64,000 bases of DNA. Source: Rhodanobacter sp. (lineage in GTDB: Bacteria > Pseudomonadota > Gammaproteobacteria > Xanthomonadales > Rhodanobacteraceae). The notes under the pieces were generated by a model, which saw only the letters and a list, made by a program, of their open reading frames with translations, was not told the DNA's origin and did not search any database. The DNA lies in assembly GCA_024711345.1 (NCBI GenBank), contig JANJTA010000015.1, forward strand, positions 62,001 through 126,000, read 5' to 3'. Position 1 is the stretch's first letter. Every line of letters starts with the position of its first letter. Made by a program: the position numbers and the translations under genes. Positions 20,242 through 30,688 of this stretch are shown piece by piece.

Positions 20242-21171
20242 ATGCCGCATTCCTGCATTCCGATCGCCTGTCTCGCCGGTGCCGTCAAGCGCTACGGCCG
20301 ACTCATCGCGCTGGATGGCGCCGACCTGCAGTTGCAGCGCGGCGAGCTGCTGGCGCTGCTCGGCCCCAACGGTGCCGGCAAGACCACCGCGATCGGCCTG
20401 CTGCTGGGGTTGGTCCGCGCCGATGCCGGCAGCGCCCGATTGTTCGGCCGGGATCCACAGCGGATCGAGGCGCGCCGCCGCATCGGCGTGATGCTGCAGA
20501 ACGCCGAACTGCCGCCCACGCTGCGGGTGGGCGAGCTGCTGCGGCTGACCGCCAGCTACTACCCGGATCCGCGTCCGCTGCAGGAGTCGGCCGCACTGGC
20601 CGGCATCGCCGACCTGCTGAAGCGACCGTACGCGAAACTCTCCGGCGGCCAGCAGCGGCGCGTGCAGTTCGCGCTGGCACTGTGCGGCCGACCCGAACTG
20701 CTGTTCCTGGACGAGCCCACCGTGGGCATGGACATCGAGGCGCGGCAGCAGCTGTGGGCGACGGTCCGCCAACTGGTCGCCGAAGGCTGCGCGGTGCTGT
20801 TGACCACGCATTACCTGGAGGAGGCCGAGGCGCTGGCCGACCGCGTCGGCGTGATGTCGCGCGGGCGGGTGATCCACGAAGGCAGCGTCGCCGAGCTGCG
20901 CGCACGGGTGGCACTGAAGCGCGTGCGTTGTCTCGGTGCGGTGCCGCTCGAAGTGGTGCAGGGCTGGCCCGAGGTCAGCGAGGCGCATCGGGAGAACGGC
21001 CGCCTGCACATCGCCACGGCGGCCGCCGAAGCGGTGGTCAGGCGCCTGCTCGACGCCGACCCGCAACTGCGCGAACTGGAAGTGCAGCGCGCCGGCCTGG
21101 CCGAGGCGTTCGTCGAACTCACCCGCGATGCCGCCGAGGCCGCGGACACCGACCAGCGCGAGGCCGCCTGA
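20242..21171 (+). CDS. ABC exporter ATP-binding protein
   Basis: A 309-residue ABC ATPase of the CcmA/DrrA type. Walker A is GPNGAGKTT, the signature is LSGGQQRR, Walker B is LLFLDEPT and the switch His is in LLTTHYLEEA. The C-terminal ~85 residues follow the ATPase domain as in DrrA-like exporters. The ATG at 20242 is preceded by GGAGG; an in-frame GTG-type start 69 nt upstream is less likely. The permease gene starts 1 nt after its stop, and a two-component system follows, so the four genes probably form one operon. Confidence 0.93.
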   Translation: MPHSCIPIACLAGAVKRYGRLIALDGADLQLQRGELLALLGPNGAGKTTAIGLLLGLVRADAGSARLFGRDPQRIEARRRIGVMLQNAELPPTLRVGELLRLTASYYPDPRPLQESAALAGIADLLKRPYAKLSGGQQRRVQFALALCGRPELLFLDEPTVGMDIEARQQLWATVRQLVAEGCAVLLTTHYLEEAEALADRVGVMSRGRVIHEGSVAELRARVALKRVRCLGAVPLEVVQGWPEVSEAHRENGRLHIATAAAEAVVRRLLDADPQLRELEVQRAGLAEAFVELTRDAAEAADTDQREAA

Positions 21172-21172
21172 C

Positions 21173-21964
21173 ATGCGAGCCGCCATTTCCGTCGCCGCAA
21201 CGGCTGCCGCCACCGACATGCCGCGCGGCCGTATCGTCGGCGCCTACCTGGAGGAGGCGCGCAGCGAGTGCCTGCGCTACCTGCGCGCGCCCGGCTTCAT
21301 GCTGCCGGTGATGCTGTTCCCGGCGATGTTCTACCTGCTGTTCGGCGTGCTGATGGCGAAGTCGAACGGCGCCGAGGCGGCGCGCTACCTCTTGGCCGGC
21401 TACGGCGTGTTCGGCGTGATGAGTCCGGGCCTGTTCGGCTTCGGCGTGTCGCTGGCGCTGGAGCGCGACGGCGGCCTGCTCACCTTCAAGCGCGCGCTGC
21501 CGATGCCGCCCGGCGCCTACCTGCTGGGCAAGATGCTGATGGCGATGGCAGCAGCCGGCGGGGTGATCCTGTTGTTGCTGGCGCTGGCGTTGTCGCTGGG
21601 CCATGTGGCGCTGAGCCCGTTGCAGGCCGGCGCGCTGCTGCTCGCCGGCATGCTCGGCGTGCTGCCGTTCTGCGCGCTGGGCATGTTCGTCGGCACCCTG
21701 ATCAAGGGCCAGGGCGCGCCCGGCGTGCTGCAGCTGATCTACCTGCCGATGTCGTTCCTGTCCGGCCTGTGGATGCCGCTGCCGCTGTTGCCGTCGTTCG
21801 TGCAGCGGATCGCGCCGATGTGGCCGAGCTATCACCTGCACCGGCTGGCGTTGGCGGCGGTGGGCATGAATCGGTCAGCCTTGCTGGTCCACGTGCTGGT
21901 GCTGGCCGGCTTTGCCGCAGGCTTCGTGCTGCTGGCCGCCAGGCGCCTGCGCCGGCACGGTTGA
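21173..21964 (+). CDS. ABC-2 type permease
   Basis: A 263-residue inner-membrane protein with about six hydrophobic segments (near 42-62, 75-95, 122-145, 152-175, 182-205 and 240-260), typical of ABC-2 exporters. The segment LSGLWMPLPLLP before the last helix fits the family. It overlaps almost directly with the ATPase gene, and 44 bp separate it from the histidine kinase gene. The substrate is unknown; the pairing with a DesK-type sensor resembles membrane-stress-responsive exporters. Confidence 0.9.
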   Translation: MRAAISVAATAAATDMPRGRIVGAYLEEARSECLRYLRAPGFMLPVMLFPAMFYLLFGVLMAKSNGAEAARYLLAGYGVFGVMSPGLFGFGVSLALERDGGLLTFKRALPMPPGAYLLGKMLMAMAAAGGVILLLLALALSLGHVALSPLQAGALLLAGMLGVLPFCALGMFVGTLIKGQGAPGVLQLIYLPMSFLSGLWMPLPLLPSFVQRIAPMWPSYHLHRLALAAVGMNRSALLVHVLVLAGFAAGFVLLAARRLRRHG

Positions 21965-22008
21965 AGTAGCATGCCCCGCAGACCAGGCTCCCAGCGACCG
22001 ACCATGCC

Positions 22009-23232
22009 ATGATCCCCGCTTTCGCAGCCCGATGGTTCCTGCCGGCACCCGATTCCGCGGTGGCCGACGACCTGCGCCGGGGCAAGTCGCCATGGGCCGA
22101 CAGCGTGCACCTGCTGTGGTCGCTGTGGATCTTCATCACGCCGCTGTTCGACCGCGGCCTGCATGGCTACACCCTCACCTGGCTGCTGTGCACGCTGGGC
22201 TCGTATCCGCTGTTCCTGCTGCTGTTCGCCAAGCTGCAGCTGGCCTCCCGGCGGACTGCCTATCTCTATGCGTGGGGCATGGCGGCGCTGTGTTTCGGCC
22301 TGCTGCGCTGGTATCCCAGCGGACTGAGCTACTTCGTGTATGCCTGCGTGATGCTGAGCCACTGCGACCTCAGGCACTTCCGCAGCTACGCGATCCAGGT
22401 GGTGCTGCTCAACGCGATCTACGTGACGCTGGCGTGGTGGATCGGCTACCCGCAGGCGCTGCTGGTGATCATGCCGGTCACGGTGTTCGTCATCTGCACC
22501 ATCGTCACGGTCGAGCAGATCCACCAGGAGAAGGACGCGGCCCTCAGGCTTTCGCACGACGAGGTGCGCCGGCTTGCCGCCACCGCGGAGCGCGAACGGA
22601 TCGGGCGCGACCTGCATGATCTGCTCGGGCATACGCTGTCGCTGATCACGCTGAAGCTGGAGCTGTCGCGCAAGCTGTTCGACCGCGACGTGGCGGCCGC
22701 CCGGCGCGAGGTCGAGGAAGCGGAAAAGGTCGCGCGCCACGCCCTGGCGGAGGTGCGCTGCGCGGTCACCGGCATCCGCGCCACCGACCTCGCCGCCGAG
22801 CTGGCTTCGGCGCGGCTGCTGCTGGAATCCTCGCGGGTGCATCTGGATTACGGCGAGCTGCCCGCCGACCTGCCGGGCGACGTCGAGCGCGGCCTGTCGC
22901 TGGTATTGCGCGAGGCGGTGACCAACATCGCGCGCCATGCCGATGCCAGCCAGGCGCGGGTCGAGCTGACGCACCAGCGGGGCGGCATCAGCCTGCAGAT
23001 CAGCGACAACGGCCGCGGCGGCATCGAGCGCGACGGCAACGGCCTGAGCGGCATGCGCGAGCGTGTGCGCGCGCTCGGCGGCACGCTGACGTTCGAGTCG
23101 CCGCGCGGGCAGGGGTCGCGCCTGCGGGTGACGGTGCCGTTGCCGGTGGTGCGCCTGGTGGCGTCATCACGGCCGGTGCCGCCGACTGCCGGCGCGCGCG
23201 CGCAGCCGGTTCCGGACCGGCCCGTCGCATGA
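22009..23232 (+). CDS. DesK-type sensor histidine kinase
   Basis: A 407-residue kinase with a block of about five or six transmembrane helices (residues 32-170), then a HisKA_3 dimerisation domain with phospho-accepting His203 (ERERIGRDLHDLLGH) and an HATPase domain (EAVTNIARHA, DNGRGG, LSGMRERV). This is the DesK/LiaS/NarL-partner architecture without a periplasmic sensor domain. It lies downstream of an ABC exporter and overlaps its response regulator by 4 nt (ATGA). The signal is probably sensed within the membrane. Confidence 0.93.
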   Translation: MIPAFAARWFLPAPDSAVADDLRRGKSPWADSVHLLWSLWIFITPLFDRGLHGYTLTWLLCTLGSYPLFLLLFAKLQLASRRTAYLYAWGMAALCFGLLRWYPSGLSYFVYACVMLSHCDLRHFRSYAIQVVLLNAIYVTLAWWIGYPQALLVIMPVTVFVICTIVTVEQIHQEKDAALRLSHDEVRRLAATAERERIGRDLHDLLGHTLSLITLKLELSRKLFDRDVAAARREVEEAEKVARHALAEVRCAVTGIRATDLAAELASARLLLESSRVHLDYGELPADLPGDVERGLSLVLREAVTNIARHADASQARVELTHQRGGISLQISDNGRGGIERDGNGLSGMRERVRALGGTLTFESPRGQGSRLRVTVPLPVVRLVASSRPVPPTAGARAQPVPDRPVA

Positions 23233-23831
23233 TCCGCGTGCTGCTGGCCGAGGATCAGGCGATGGTGCGCGGCGCGCTGTCCGCACTGTTGAACCTGGAG
23301 AGCGACATCGAAGTACTCGGCTCGGCCGCCGACGGCGAAGCCGCATGGCGCGAGCTGCAACGGCTGCAGCCGGACGTGCTGGTCACCGACATCGAGATGC
23401 CCGGCCTGACCGGGCTGGAGCTGGCCCAGCGCATCCAGCGGCACGAACTGCCGATGAAGGTGGTCATCGTCACCACCTTCGCGCGTCCGGGCTTCCTGCG
23501 CCGTGCATTGGATGCCGGCGTGTCCGGCTACCTGCTGAAGGACGCCCCGGCGGAGAATCTCGCCGAGGCCTTGCGCACCGTGCACCGCGGCGGCCGCGCG
23601 ATCGACCCGCAACTGGCGCTGGAGGCCTGGTCCGACGCCGATCCGCTGAACGACCGCGAACGCCAGGTGTTGCGGCTGGCCGGCGAAGGGCAGTCCGCCG
23701 GCGACATTGCCGCGCAGCTGAACCTGTCGCACGGCACCGTGCGCAATTACCTGTCCGAGGCGATCGGCAAGCTCGGCGTCGCCAACCGCATCGAGGCGTA
23801 TCGGCTGGCGCGACAGAAGGGCTGGCTGTAG
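23229..23831 (+). CDS. NarL/DesR-type response regulator
   Basis: A 200-residue regulator: receiver domain with Asp9-region acidic residues and phospho-acceptor Asp54 (VTDIEMPG), Thr in VTTFARPG and Lys in YLLKDAP, followed by a LuxR-type helix-turn-helix (LNDRERQVLRLAGEGQSAGDIAAQL..., about residues 138-198). It is translationally coupled to the kinase. The likely target is the adjacent ABC exporter operon, by analogy with such pairs. Confidence 0.94.
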   Translation: MIRVLLAEDQAMVRGALSALLNLESDIEVLGSAADGEAAWRELQRLQPDVLVTDIEMPGLTGLELAQRIQRHELPMKVVIVTTFARPGFLRRALDAGVSGYLLKDAPAENLAEALRTVHRGGRAIDPQLALEAWSDADPLNDRERQVLRLAGEGQSAGDIAAQLNLSHGTVRNYLSEAIGKLGVANRIEAYRLARQKGWL

Positions 23832-23835
23832 GCGC

Positions 23836-23866
23836 TTGCACGCGAATCGGTCCGCTGCGGGATAAT
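23836..23866 (+). promoter_or_regulatory. Candidate queA promoter
   Basis: TTGCAC (23836-23841) and GATAAT (23861-23866) are 19 bp apart, ending 29 nt before the queA start. It begins directly after the response regulator stop. Confidence 0.4.
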
Positions 23867-23895
23867 GCTGCGTTTCCCGATGCCGGCCGTGCCCC

Positions 23896-26230
<2,335 letters not shown>

Positions 26231-26388
26231 CAAGAGGGCTTCGGGGGCGCCAGCTGGCGGTTTCCGGCGGGTCCGGCCCGGCGGCAGCGCCGCCGTGCAT
26301 GCGTAGGGGGTGCATGGCATAATCGGGAATCTTTTATCAGGCGTTCTGTCGAAAACCTCGACGACGCCATAACTTGCGAGACCGATCC

Positions 26389-26721
26389 ATGAGTTTTCCG
26401 ATCTCCCCGGTGATCGCCCAAGCCGCGGCGCCGCAGCCGCAGGGCGGCGGCATGTCCATGATCATCATGATGGTGGTGCTGTTCGGCCTGATGTATTTCA
26501 TGATGATCCGCCCGCAGATGAAGCGGCAGAAGGAGCATCGCGCGCTGATCGCCGGCCTGGCCAAGGGCGACGAGGTGGTCACCAACGGCGGCATCGCCGG
26601 GCGCGTGGACGAGGTGGGCGAGACCTTCATCACGGTCGAGATCGCGGCCAACGTGAAGGTCAAGGTGCAGAAGGGGGCGGTCCAGCAGGTGCTGCCCAAG
26701 GGCTCGCTGAAGTCCGTCTGA
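26389..26721 (+). CDS. yajC: Preprotein translocase subunit YajC
   Basis: A 110-residue single-span inner-membrane protein that joins SecDF in the Sec translocase. A short Ala/Gln/Pro-rich N terminus is followed by one hydrophobic helix (about 25-43, ending FMMIRPQMKRQKEH) and a small cytosolic domain with GDEVVTNGGI. The ATG at 26389 is preferred over a GTG-type start five codons upstream. A terminator-like hairpin and a repeat pair separate it from secD. Confidence 0.96.
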   Translation: MSFPISPVIAQAAAPQPQGGGMSMIIMMVVLFGLMYFMMIRPQMKRQKEHRALIAGLAKGDEVVTNGGIAGRVDEVGETFITVEIAANVKVKVQKGAVQQVLPKGSLKSV

Positions 26722-26756
26722 AAGCCGGGACGTCCAGGGGCCGGGCTTTTTCGAAA
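26722..26756 (+). terminator. Terminator-like hairpin after yajC
   Basis: AAAGCCGG and CCGGGCTTTTT form a stem with a one-base bulge around GACGTCCAGGGG, directly after the yajC stop. The stem sequence is related to the 38-bp unit at 1042 and 24974. If active it would reduce readthrough into secD. Confidence 0.45.
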
Positions 26757-26760
26757 CAGT

Positions 26761-26871
26761 GCGGCCATGGACGGCCGCTTCTTGACGTTCGCGATCACGG
26801 ACGATCGCAAAAAACAAACTTCGGTCAGGGATGGCCGCTTCTTGACGTTCGCGGTCACGGACGCTCGCAAA
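26761..26871. repeat. 60-nt tandem repeat pair between yajC and secD
   Basis: Two copies of about 51 nt lie in exact 60-nt register (26761-26811 and 26821-26871), each containing GGCCGCTTCTTGACGTTCGCG. In copy 1 two six-base palindromes with loops ATGGAC and ACGGAC are perfect (GCGGCC/GGCCGC and GCGATC/GATCGC); in copy 2 they are degenerate. Copy 2 ends 10 nt before the secD ATG. Confidence 0.8.
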
Positions 26872-26881
26872 GGACCCGATC

Positions 26882-28765
26882 ATGAGTGATTTTCCCCGCT
26901 GGAAGTACGCGCTGGTCGCGCTGGTGATGCTGTTCGGCATCATCTACGCGTTGCCGAATGCATTCCCGCCGGTGCCGGCCGTGCAGGTCACCGCCAATCG
27001 CGACGCGCCGCCAGTCAACCAGGCGTTGCAGCAGAAAGTGGAAGCGGCGCTGGCGGCGAAGAAGATTGCGGTCACCGACGTGTTCGTGGACGGCGACCAG
27101 CTGCTGGCCACGTTCCCCAACTCCGACGTGCAGAAGAGCGGCCTCGACGAGATCAAGGCGGCGCTGGGCGACGGCTACACGGTGGCGTTCAAGCTGCAGT
27201 CCAACGTGCCGGGCTGGCTGAGTGCGATCGGCGCCCGCTCGATGCCGCTGGGCCTGGATCTTCAGGGCGGCGTGCACTTCCTGATGCAGGTCGACCAGAA
27301 GGACGTGATCGAGAAGCAGGAAAACAGCTACGCGGACGACATCCGCAGCCTGCTGCGGCAAAAGAACATCCGCTATGAATCGGTGACCCGCAACGCGGCC
27401 AGCGGCCAGGGCATCGCGGTGATCCTGCGTTCGGCCGACGACCGCAAGACCGCGTCCGACGCGATCGCCAACGAATACGCCGACCTCAACGTGGCCGATG
27501 GCGCCAGCACCGGCGACCGTTTCGTGCTCAACGTGGTGGTCAAGCCGGAGAAGCTGCGCGAGCTGGCACGCGGTGCGATCACCCAGAACCTGGGCACGCT
27601 GCGCAACCGCATCAACGCGCTGGGCGTGTCCGAGCCGCTGATCCAGCAGCAGGGCGACAGCCGCATCGTGGTCGAGCTGGCCGGCGTGCAGGACCCGACC
27701 GAGGCCAAGAAGCTGATTGGTGCGGTCGCCACGCTGCAGTACCGCCCCGGCATCGGCCAGCCCGGCGACGCGCGTGCGGTGGAAGCGGCGCGCACCGGCA
27801 ACATCCCGCCGGATGCGAACCTGTACTACATGCGCGGCGACAACCGGCCGGTGCTGGTGAGCAAGCAGATCATCGTGACCGGCAACCAGCTGGTGGACGC
27901 CTCCTCCGGCATCGACCAGCAAAGCGGCACGCCGAAGGTCGACGTGACCCTGAATGCGGCCGGCGCCAAGAAGATGGGCGACTTCACCAACGCCAACGTC
28001 GGCAAGCCGATGGCGGTGCTGTATGTCGAGCAGGTCTACGAGACCAAGGTGATCGACGGCAAGGAAGTGCGCGTGCCCAAGATCACCGAGACGGTGATCA
28101 ACGACGCCACCATCCAGAGCCCCTTCAGCAAGCAGTTCCAGACCACCGGCCTGGGCAGCCCGAAGGAAGCCTCCGATCTCGCCCTGCTGCTCAAGGGCGG
28201 TGCGCTGGCCGCGCCGATGGACATCGTCGAGGAGGGCGTGATCGGCGCCAGCCTCGGCCAGGACAACATCGACAAGGGCTTCAAGGCGGTGATGCTGGGC
28301 CTGGCGCTGGTGCTGCTGGCCGCGGCGGTCTACTACAAGCTGTTCGGCCTGGTCGCCGACATCGCGCTGTTCTTCAACCTGGTGATCCTGCTGGCGGTGA
28401 TGTCGCTGATCGGGGTCACCCTGACCATGCCGGGCGTGGCCGGCATCGTGCTGACCCTGGGCATGGCGATCGACGCCAACGTGCTGATCTGCGAACGCGT
28501 GCGCGAGGAATTGCGCAACGGCTCCAGCCCGCACGCGGCGATTCGCGCCGGCTACGAAAAGGCCTGGTCGACCATTCTCGACGCCAACGTCACCCACCTG
28601 ATCGCCGCGCTGGCGCTGACCACCATGGGTACCGGTGCGATCAAGGGCTTCGGCGTGACGCTGATGATCGGCATCCTGACCTCGCTGTTCACCTCGGTGA
28701 CGCTGACCCACGCGTTCACCGCGGCGATCCACGGCCACCGCAAGCTCAAGACCCTTTCGGTGTAA
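26882..28765 (+). CDS. secD: Protein translocase subunit SecD
   Basis: With SecF it uses proton-motive force to pull preproteins into the periplasm. The 627-residue protein has a first membrane helix (about 8-25), a large periplasmic domain containing GLDLQGGVHFLMQVD, and five C-terminal helices (about 455-620) with ASLGQDNIDKG and GMAIDANVLICERVREE. It is the standard RND-like SecD arrangement. secF begins 13 nt later. Confidence 0.97.
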   Translation: MSDFPRWKYALVALVMLFGIIYALPNAFPPVPAVQVTANRDAPPVNQALQQKVEAALAAKKIAVTDVFVDGDQLLATFPNSDVQKSGLDEIKAALGDGYTVAFKLQSNVPGWLSAIGARSMPLGLDLQGGVHFLMQVDQKDVIEKQENSYADDIRSLLRQKNIRYESVTRNAASGQGIAVILRSADDRKTASDAIANEYADLNVADGASTGDRFVLNVVVKPEKLRELARGAITQNLGTLRNRINALGVSEPLIQQQGDSRIVVELAGVQDPTEAKKLIGAVATLQYRPGIGQPGDARAVEAARTGNIPPDANLYYMRGDNRPVLVSKQIIVTGNQLVDASSGIDQQSGTPKVDVTLNAAGAKKMGDFTNANVGKPMAVLYVEQVYETKVIDGKEVRVPKITETVINDATIQSPFSKQFQTTGLGSPKEASDLALLLKGGALAAPMDIVEEGVIGASLGQDNIDKGFKAVMLGLALVLLAAAVYYKLFGLVADIALFFNLVILLAVMSLIGVTLTMPGVAGIVLTLGMAIDANVLICERVREELRNGSSPHAAIRAGYEKAWSTILDANVTHLIAALALTTMGTGAIKGFGVTLMIGILTSLFTSVTLTHAFTAAIHGHRKLKTLSV

Positions 28766-28778
28766 GGGCGGAAATCTC

Positions 28779-29741
28779 ATGGAAATCTTCAATCACGACA
28801 GCAACATCCACTTCCTGGGGATGCGCAAGTACACCATTGCCATCGCCATTTTCCTGATGGTCGCCTCGATCGGGCTGATCATGTTCCGGGGCCTCAACTA
28901 CGGGCTGGACTTCACCGGCGGCGTGTCGATGGTGGTCGACTACCAGCAGTCGGTGGAGATCGCCGACGTGCGCGGGGCGCTGGAGAAGGGCGGCATCCAC
29001 AACGCGATGGTGCAGAGCCTGGGCGGCACCCGCGAGGTGTCGATCCGCCTGCAGCCGAAGGACGACCCCAGCGCGGTCGATGCCAACGGCAAGATCAACC
29101 TCGACCGCATTGCCGCCGACGTGATGAAGGTGCTGCAGGTGGCCCGCCCGGACGCGAAGCTGAAGAGCCGCGACTTCGTCAGTGCCCAGGTGGGCCAGGA
29201 ACTGCGCAGCGACGGCACGGTGGCCGCGGTATTCGTGATCCTCGGCATCATGTTCTACCTGTGGATCCGCTTCGAGCGCCGCTTCGCGATCGCCGCGGTG
29301 ATCACCGAGGTGCACGACACGCTGGTGACGCTGGGCATCCTGGCGCTGGTGCAGCGCGAGTTCGACATGACCGTGCTGGCCTCGGTGCTGGCGGTGATCG
29401 GCTACTCGATCAACGACAAGGTGGTGGTGTTCGACCGCATCCGCGAGCTGTTCCGGCTGGCGCGCAAGGCCGAGCCGGAGGAGATCCTCAACCGCTCGAT
29501 CAACAACACGCTGTCGCGCACCATCATCACCTCCCTGTTCACCGGCATCACCATGGGCGCGCTGTACTTCTACGGCGGCACCGCGGTGCACGGCTTCGCC
29601 GTCACCATGCTGATCGGCATCGTGGTCGGCACGCTGTCGTCGATCTTCGTGGCCAGCCCGATCCTGCTGTGGCTGGGCGTGTCGAAGAAGGACCTGATGC
29701 CGGTGACCAAGGAGAATCCGGAACTGGCGCGGCGGCCCTGA
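28779..29741 (+). CDS. secF: Protein translocase subunit SecF
   Basis: A 320-residue SecDF partner with six membrane helices. The N-terminal helix is followed by LNYGLDFTGGVSM and a periplasmic domain, and the C-terminal bundle contains GYSINDKVVVFDRIRE. A terminator lies about 90 bp after the stop. Confidence 0.97.
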   Translation: MEIFNHDSNIHFLGMRKYTIAIAIFLMVASIGLIMFRGLNYGLDFTGGVSMVVDYQQSVEIADVRGALEKGGIHNAMVQSLGGTREVSIRLQPKDDPSAVDANGKINLDRIAADVMKVLQVARPDAKLKSRDFVSAQVGQELRSDGTVAAVFVILGIMFYLWIRFERRFAIAAVITEVHDTLVTLGILALVQREFDMTVLASVLAVIGYSINDKVVVFDRIRELFRLARKAEPEEILNRSINNTLSRTIITSLFTGITMGALYFYGGTAVHGFAVTMLIGIVVGTLSSIFVASPILLWLGVSKKDLMPVTKENPELARRP

Positions 29742-29828
29742 GCAACCATCGCCCGCCTGGCGGGCGATTCCCATTGCTTTCTCCCTCGCTTGCAGGGGAG
29801 ATGCGCGGCGGGTAGGGGGCGCCCCACG

Positions 29829-29863
29829 AAACGGCCCGGTCTGCACCGGGCCGTTTTCTTTTG
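29829..29863 (+). terminator. Intrinsic terminator after secF
   Basis: AACGGCCCGG (29830-29839) and CCGGGCCGTT (29846-29855) form a 10-bp stem around TCTGCA, followed by TTCTTTT. It closes the yajC-secDF transcript. Confidence 0.88.
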
Positions 29864-29890
29864 CACGCTCAGGATGCCCTGCCGCACCGG

Positions 29891-29975
29891 CAGGAGCCCG
29901 CTGGCGGGCGATGCCTTTCCGGTCATTCCACGATACGCGAAAGGCCGAGAACATCGCCTGCCAGCGGGATCCTAA
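29891..29975. repeat. Paired REP-like element overlapping the murU stop
   Basis: CAGGAGCCCGCTGGCGGGCGATGC and the inverted arm GCATCGCCTGCCAGCGGGATCCTAAG-like (diverged) flank about 35 bp. The second arm runs into the last codon region of murU, whose TAG stop (29972-29974) lies in the CTA of the arm. Confidence 0.7.
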
Positions 29976-30688
29976 GGAAGCCGCGGGGACGACAGCCAGG
30001 TTTCCAGTTCGGCAAGACGCTGCGGGGTTCCCACGTCGGTCCACGCGCCACGGTGATGCGAACCGTCCATCTTTCCATGCGCCATCGCCGTTTCCAGCAG
30101 CGGCCGCAGCTTGAAGCGCGGCGGCTTCGCCGCGGCGCCCGGCGCCGCGCCGACTGCTTCGCGCCAGCCCTCCAGCAACTCGCGGCGGAACACGCCGATG
30201 CCGCTGTAGGTGAGCCGGGGCTCGCCATCGTCGTGCAATTGACCGGCGGCGTCGAGCCGGAAATCGCCGCGGGGATGATGCGCGGGGTTGTCCACCATCA
30301 GCAGCTGCGCAAGGCCTCGCGGCTCGGCGGGCAGGGCAGCGAAATCCGCGTCGCACCACACGTCGCCGCTGACCACCAGGAACGGCTCCGGCCCCAGCAG
30401 CGGCAGCGCGTTGAGCATGCCGCCGCCGGTTTCCAGCGGGGTGGGGCCTTCGTAGGCGTAGCGGATGCGCAGGCCCCAGCGCGAGCCATCGCCCAGCGCA
30501 GTGGGAAACTGCTCGGCCAGGTGCGAGGTGTTGATGACCACGTAGCGCACGCCGGTCGCGGCCAGCTTTTCCAGGTGCCATGCGATCAGTGGCTTGTCGC
30601 CCGCCATGAGCAGCGGCTTGGGCGTGCGGTCGGTGAGCGGACGCATGCGCTCGCCCAAGCCCGCGGCGAAGATCAGCGCATGCCTCAC
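29972..30688 (-). CDS. murU: N-acetylmuramate alpha-1-phosphate uridylyltransferase
   Basis: A 238-residue sugar-nucleotide transferase that makes UDP-MurNAc from MurNAc-1-phosphate in peptidoglycan recycling. The nucleotidyltransferase signature AAGLGERMRPLT...PKPLL is at the N terminus, with LETGGG and VVSGDVW in the catalytic region. The start is the GTG at 30688, overlapping the amgK stop (GTGA). Pairing with amgK supports MurU over a mannose-1-phosphate guanylyltransferase. Its C-terminal codons lie within a REP-like arm. Confidence 0.88.
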   Translation of the reverse strand: MRHALIFAAGLGERMRPLTDRTPKPLLMAGDKPLIAWHLEKLAATGVRYVVINTSHLAEQFPTALGDGSRWGLRIRYAYEGPTPLETGGGMLNALPLLGPEPFLVVSGDVWCDADFAALPAEPRGLAQLLMVDNPAHHPRGDFRLDAAGQLHDDGEPRLTYSGIGVFRRELLEGWREAVGAAPGAAAKPPRFKLRPLLETAMAHGKMDGSHHRGAWTDVGTPQRLAELETWLSSPRLP

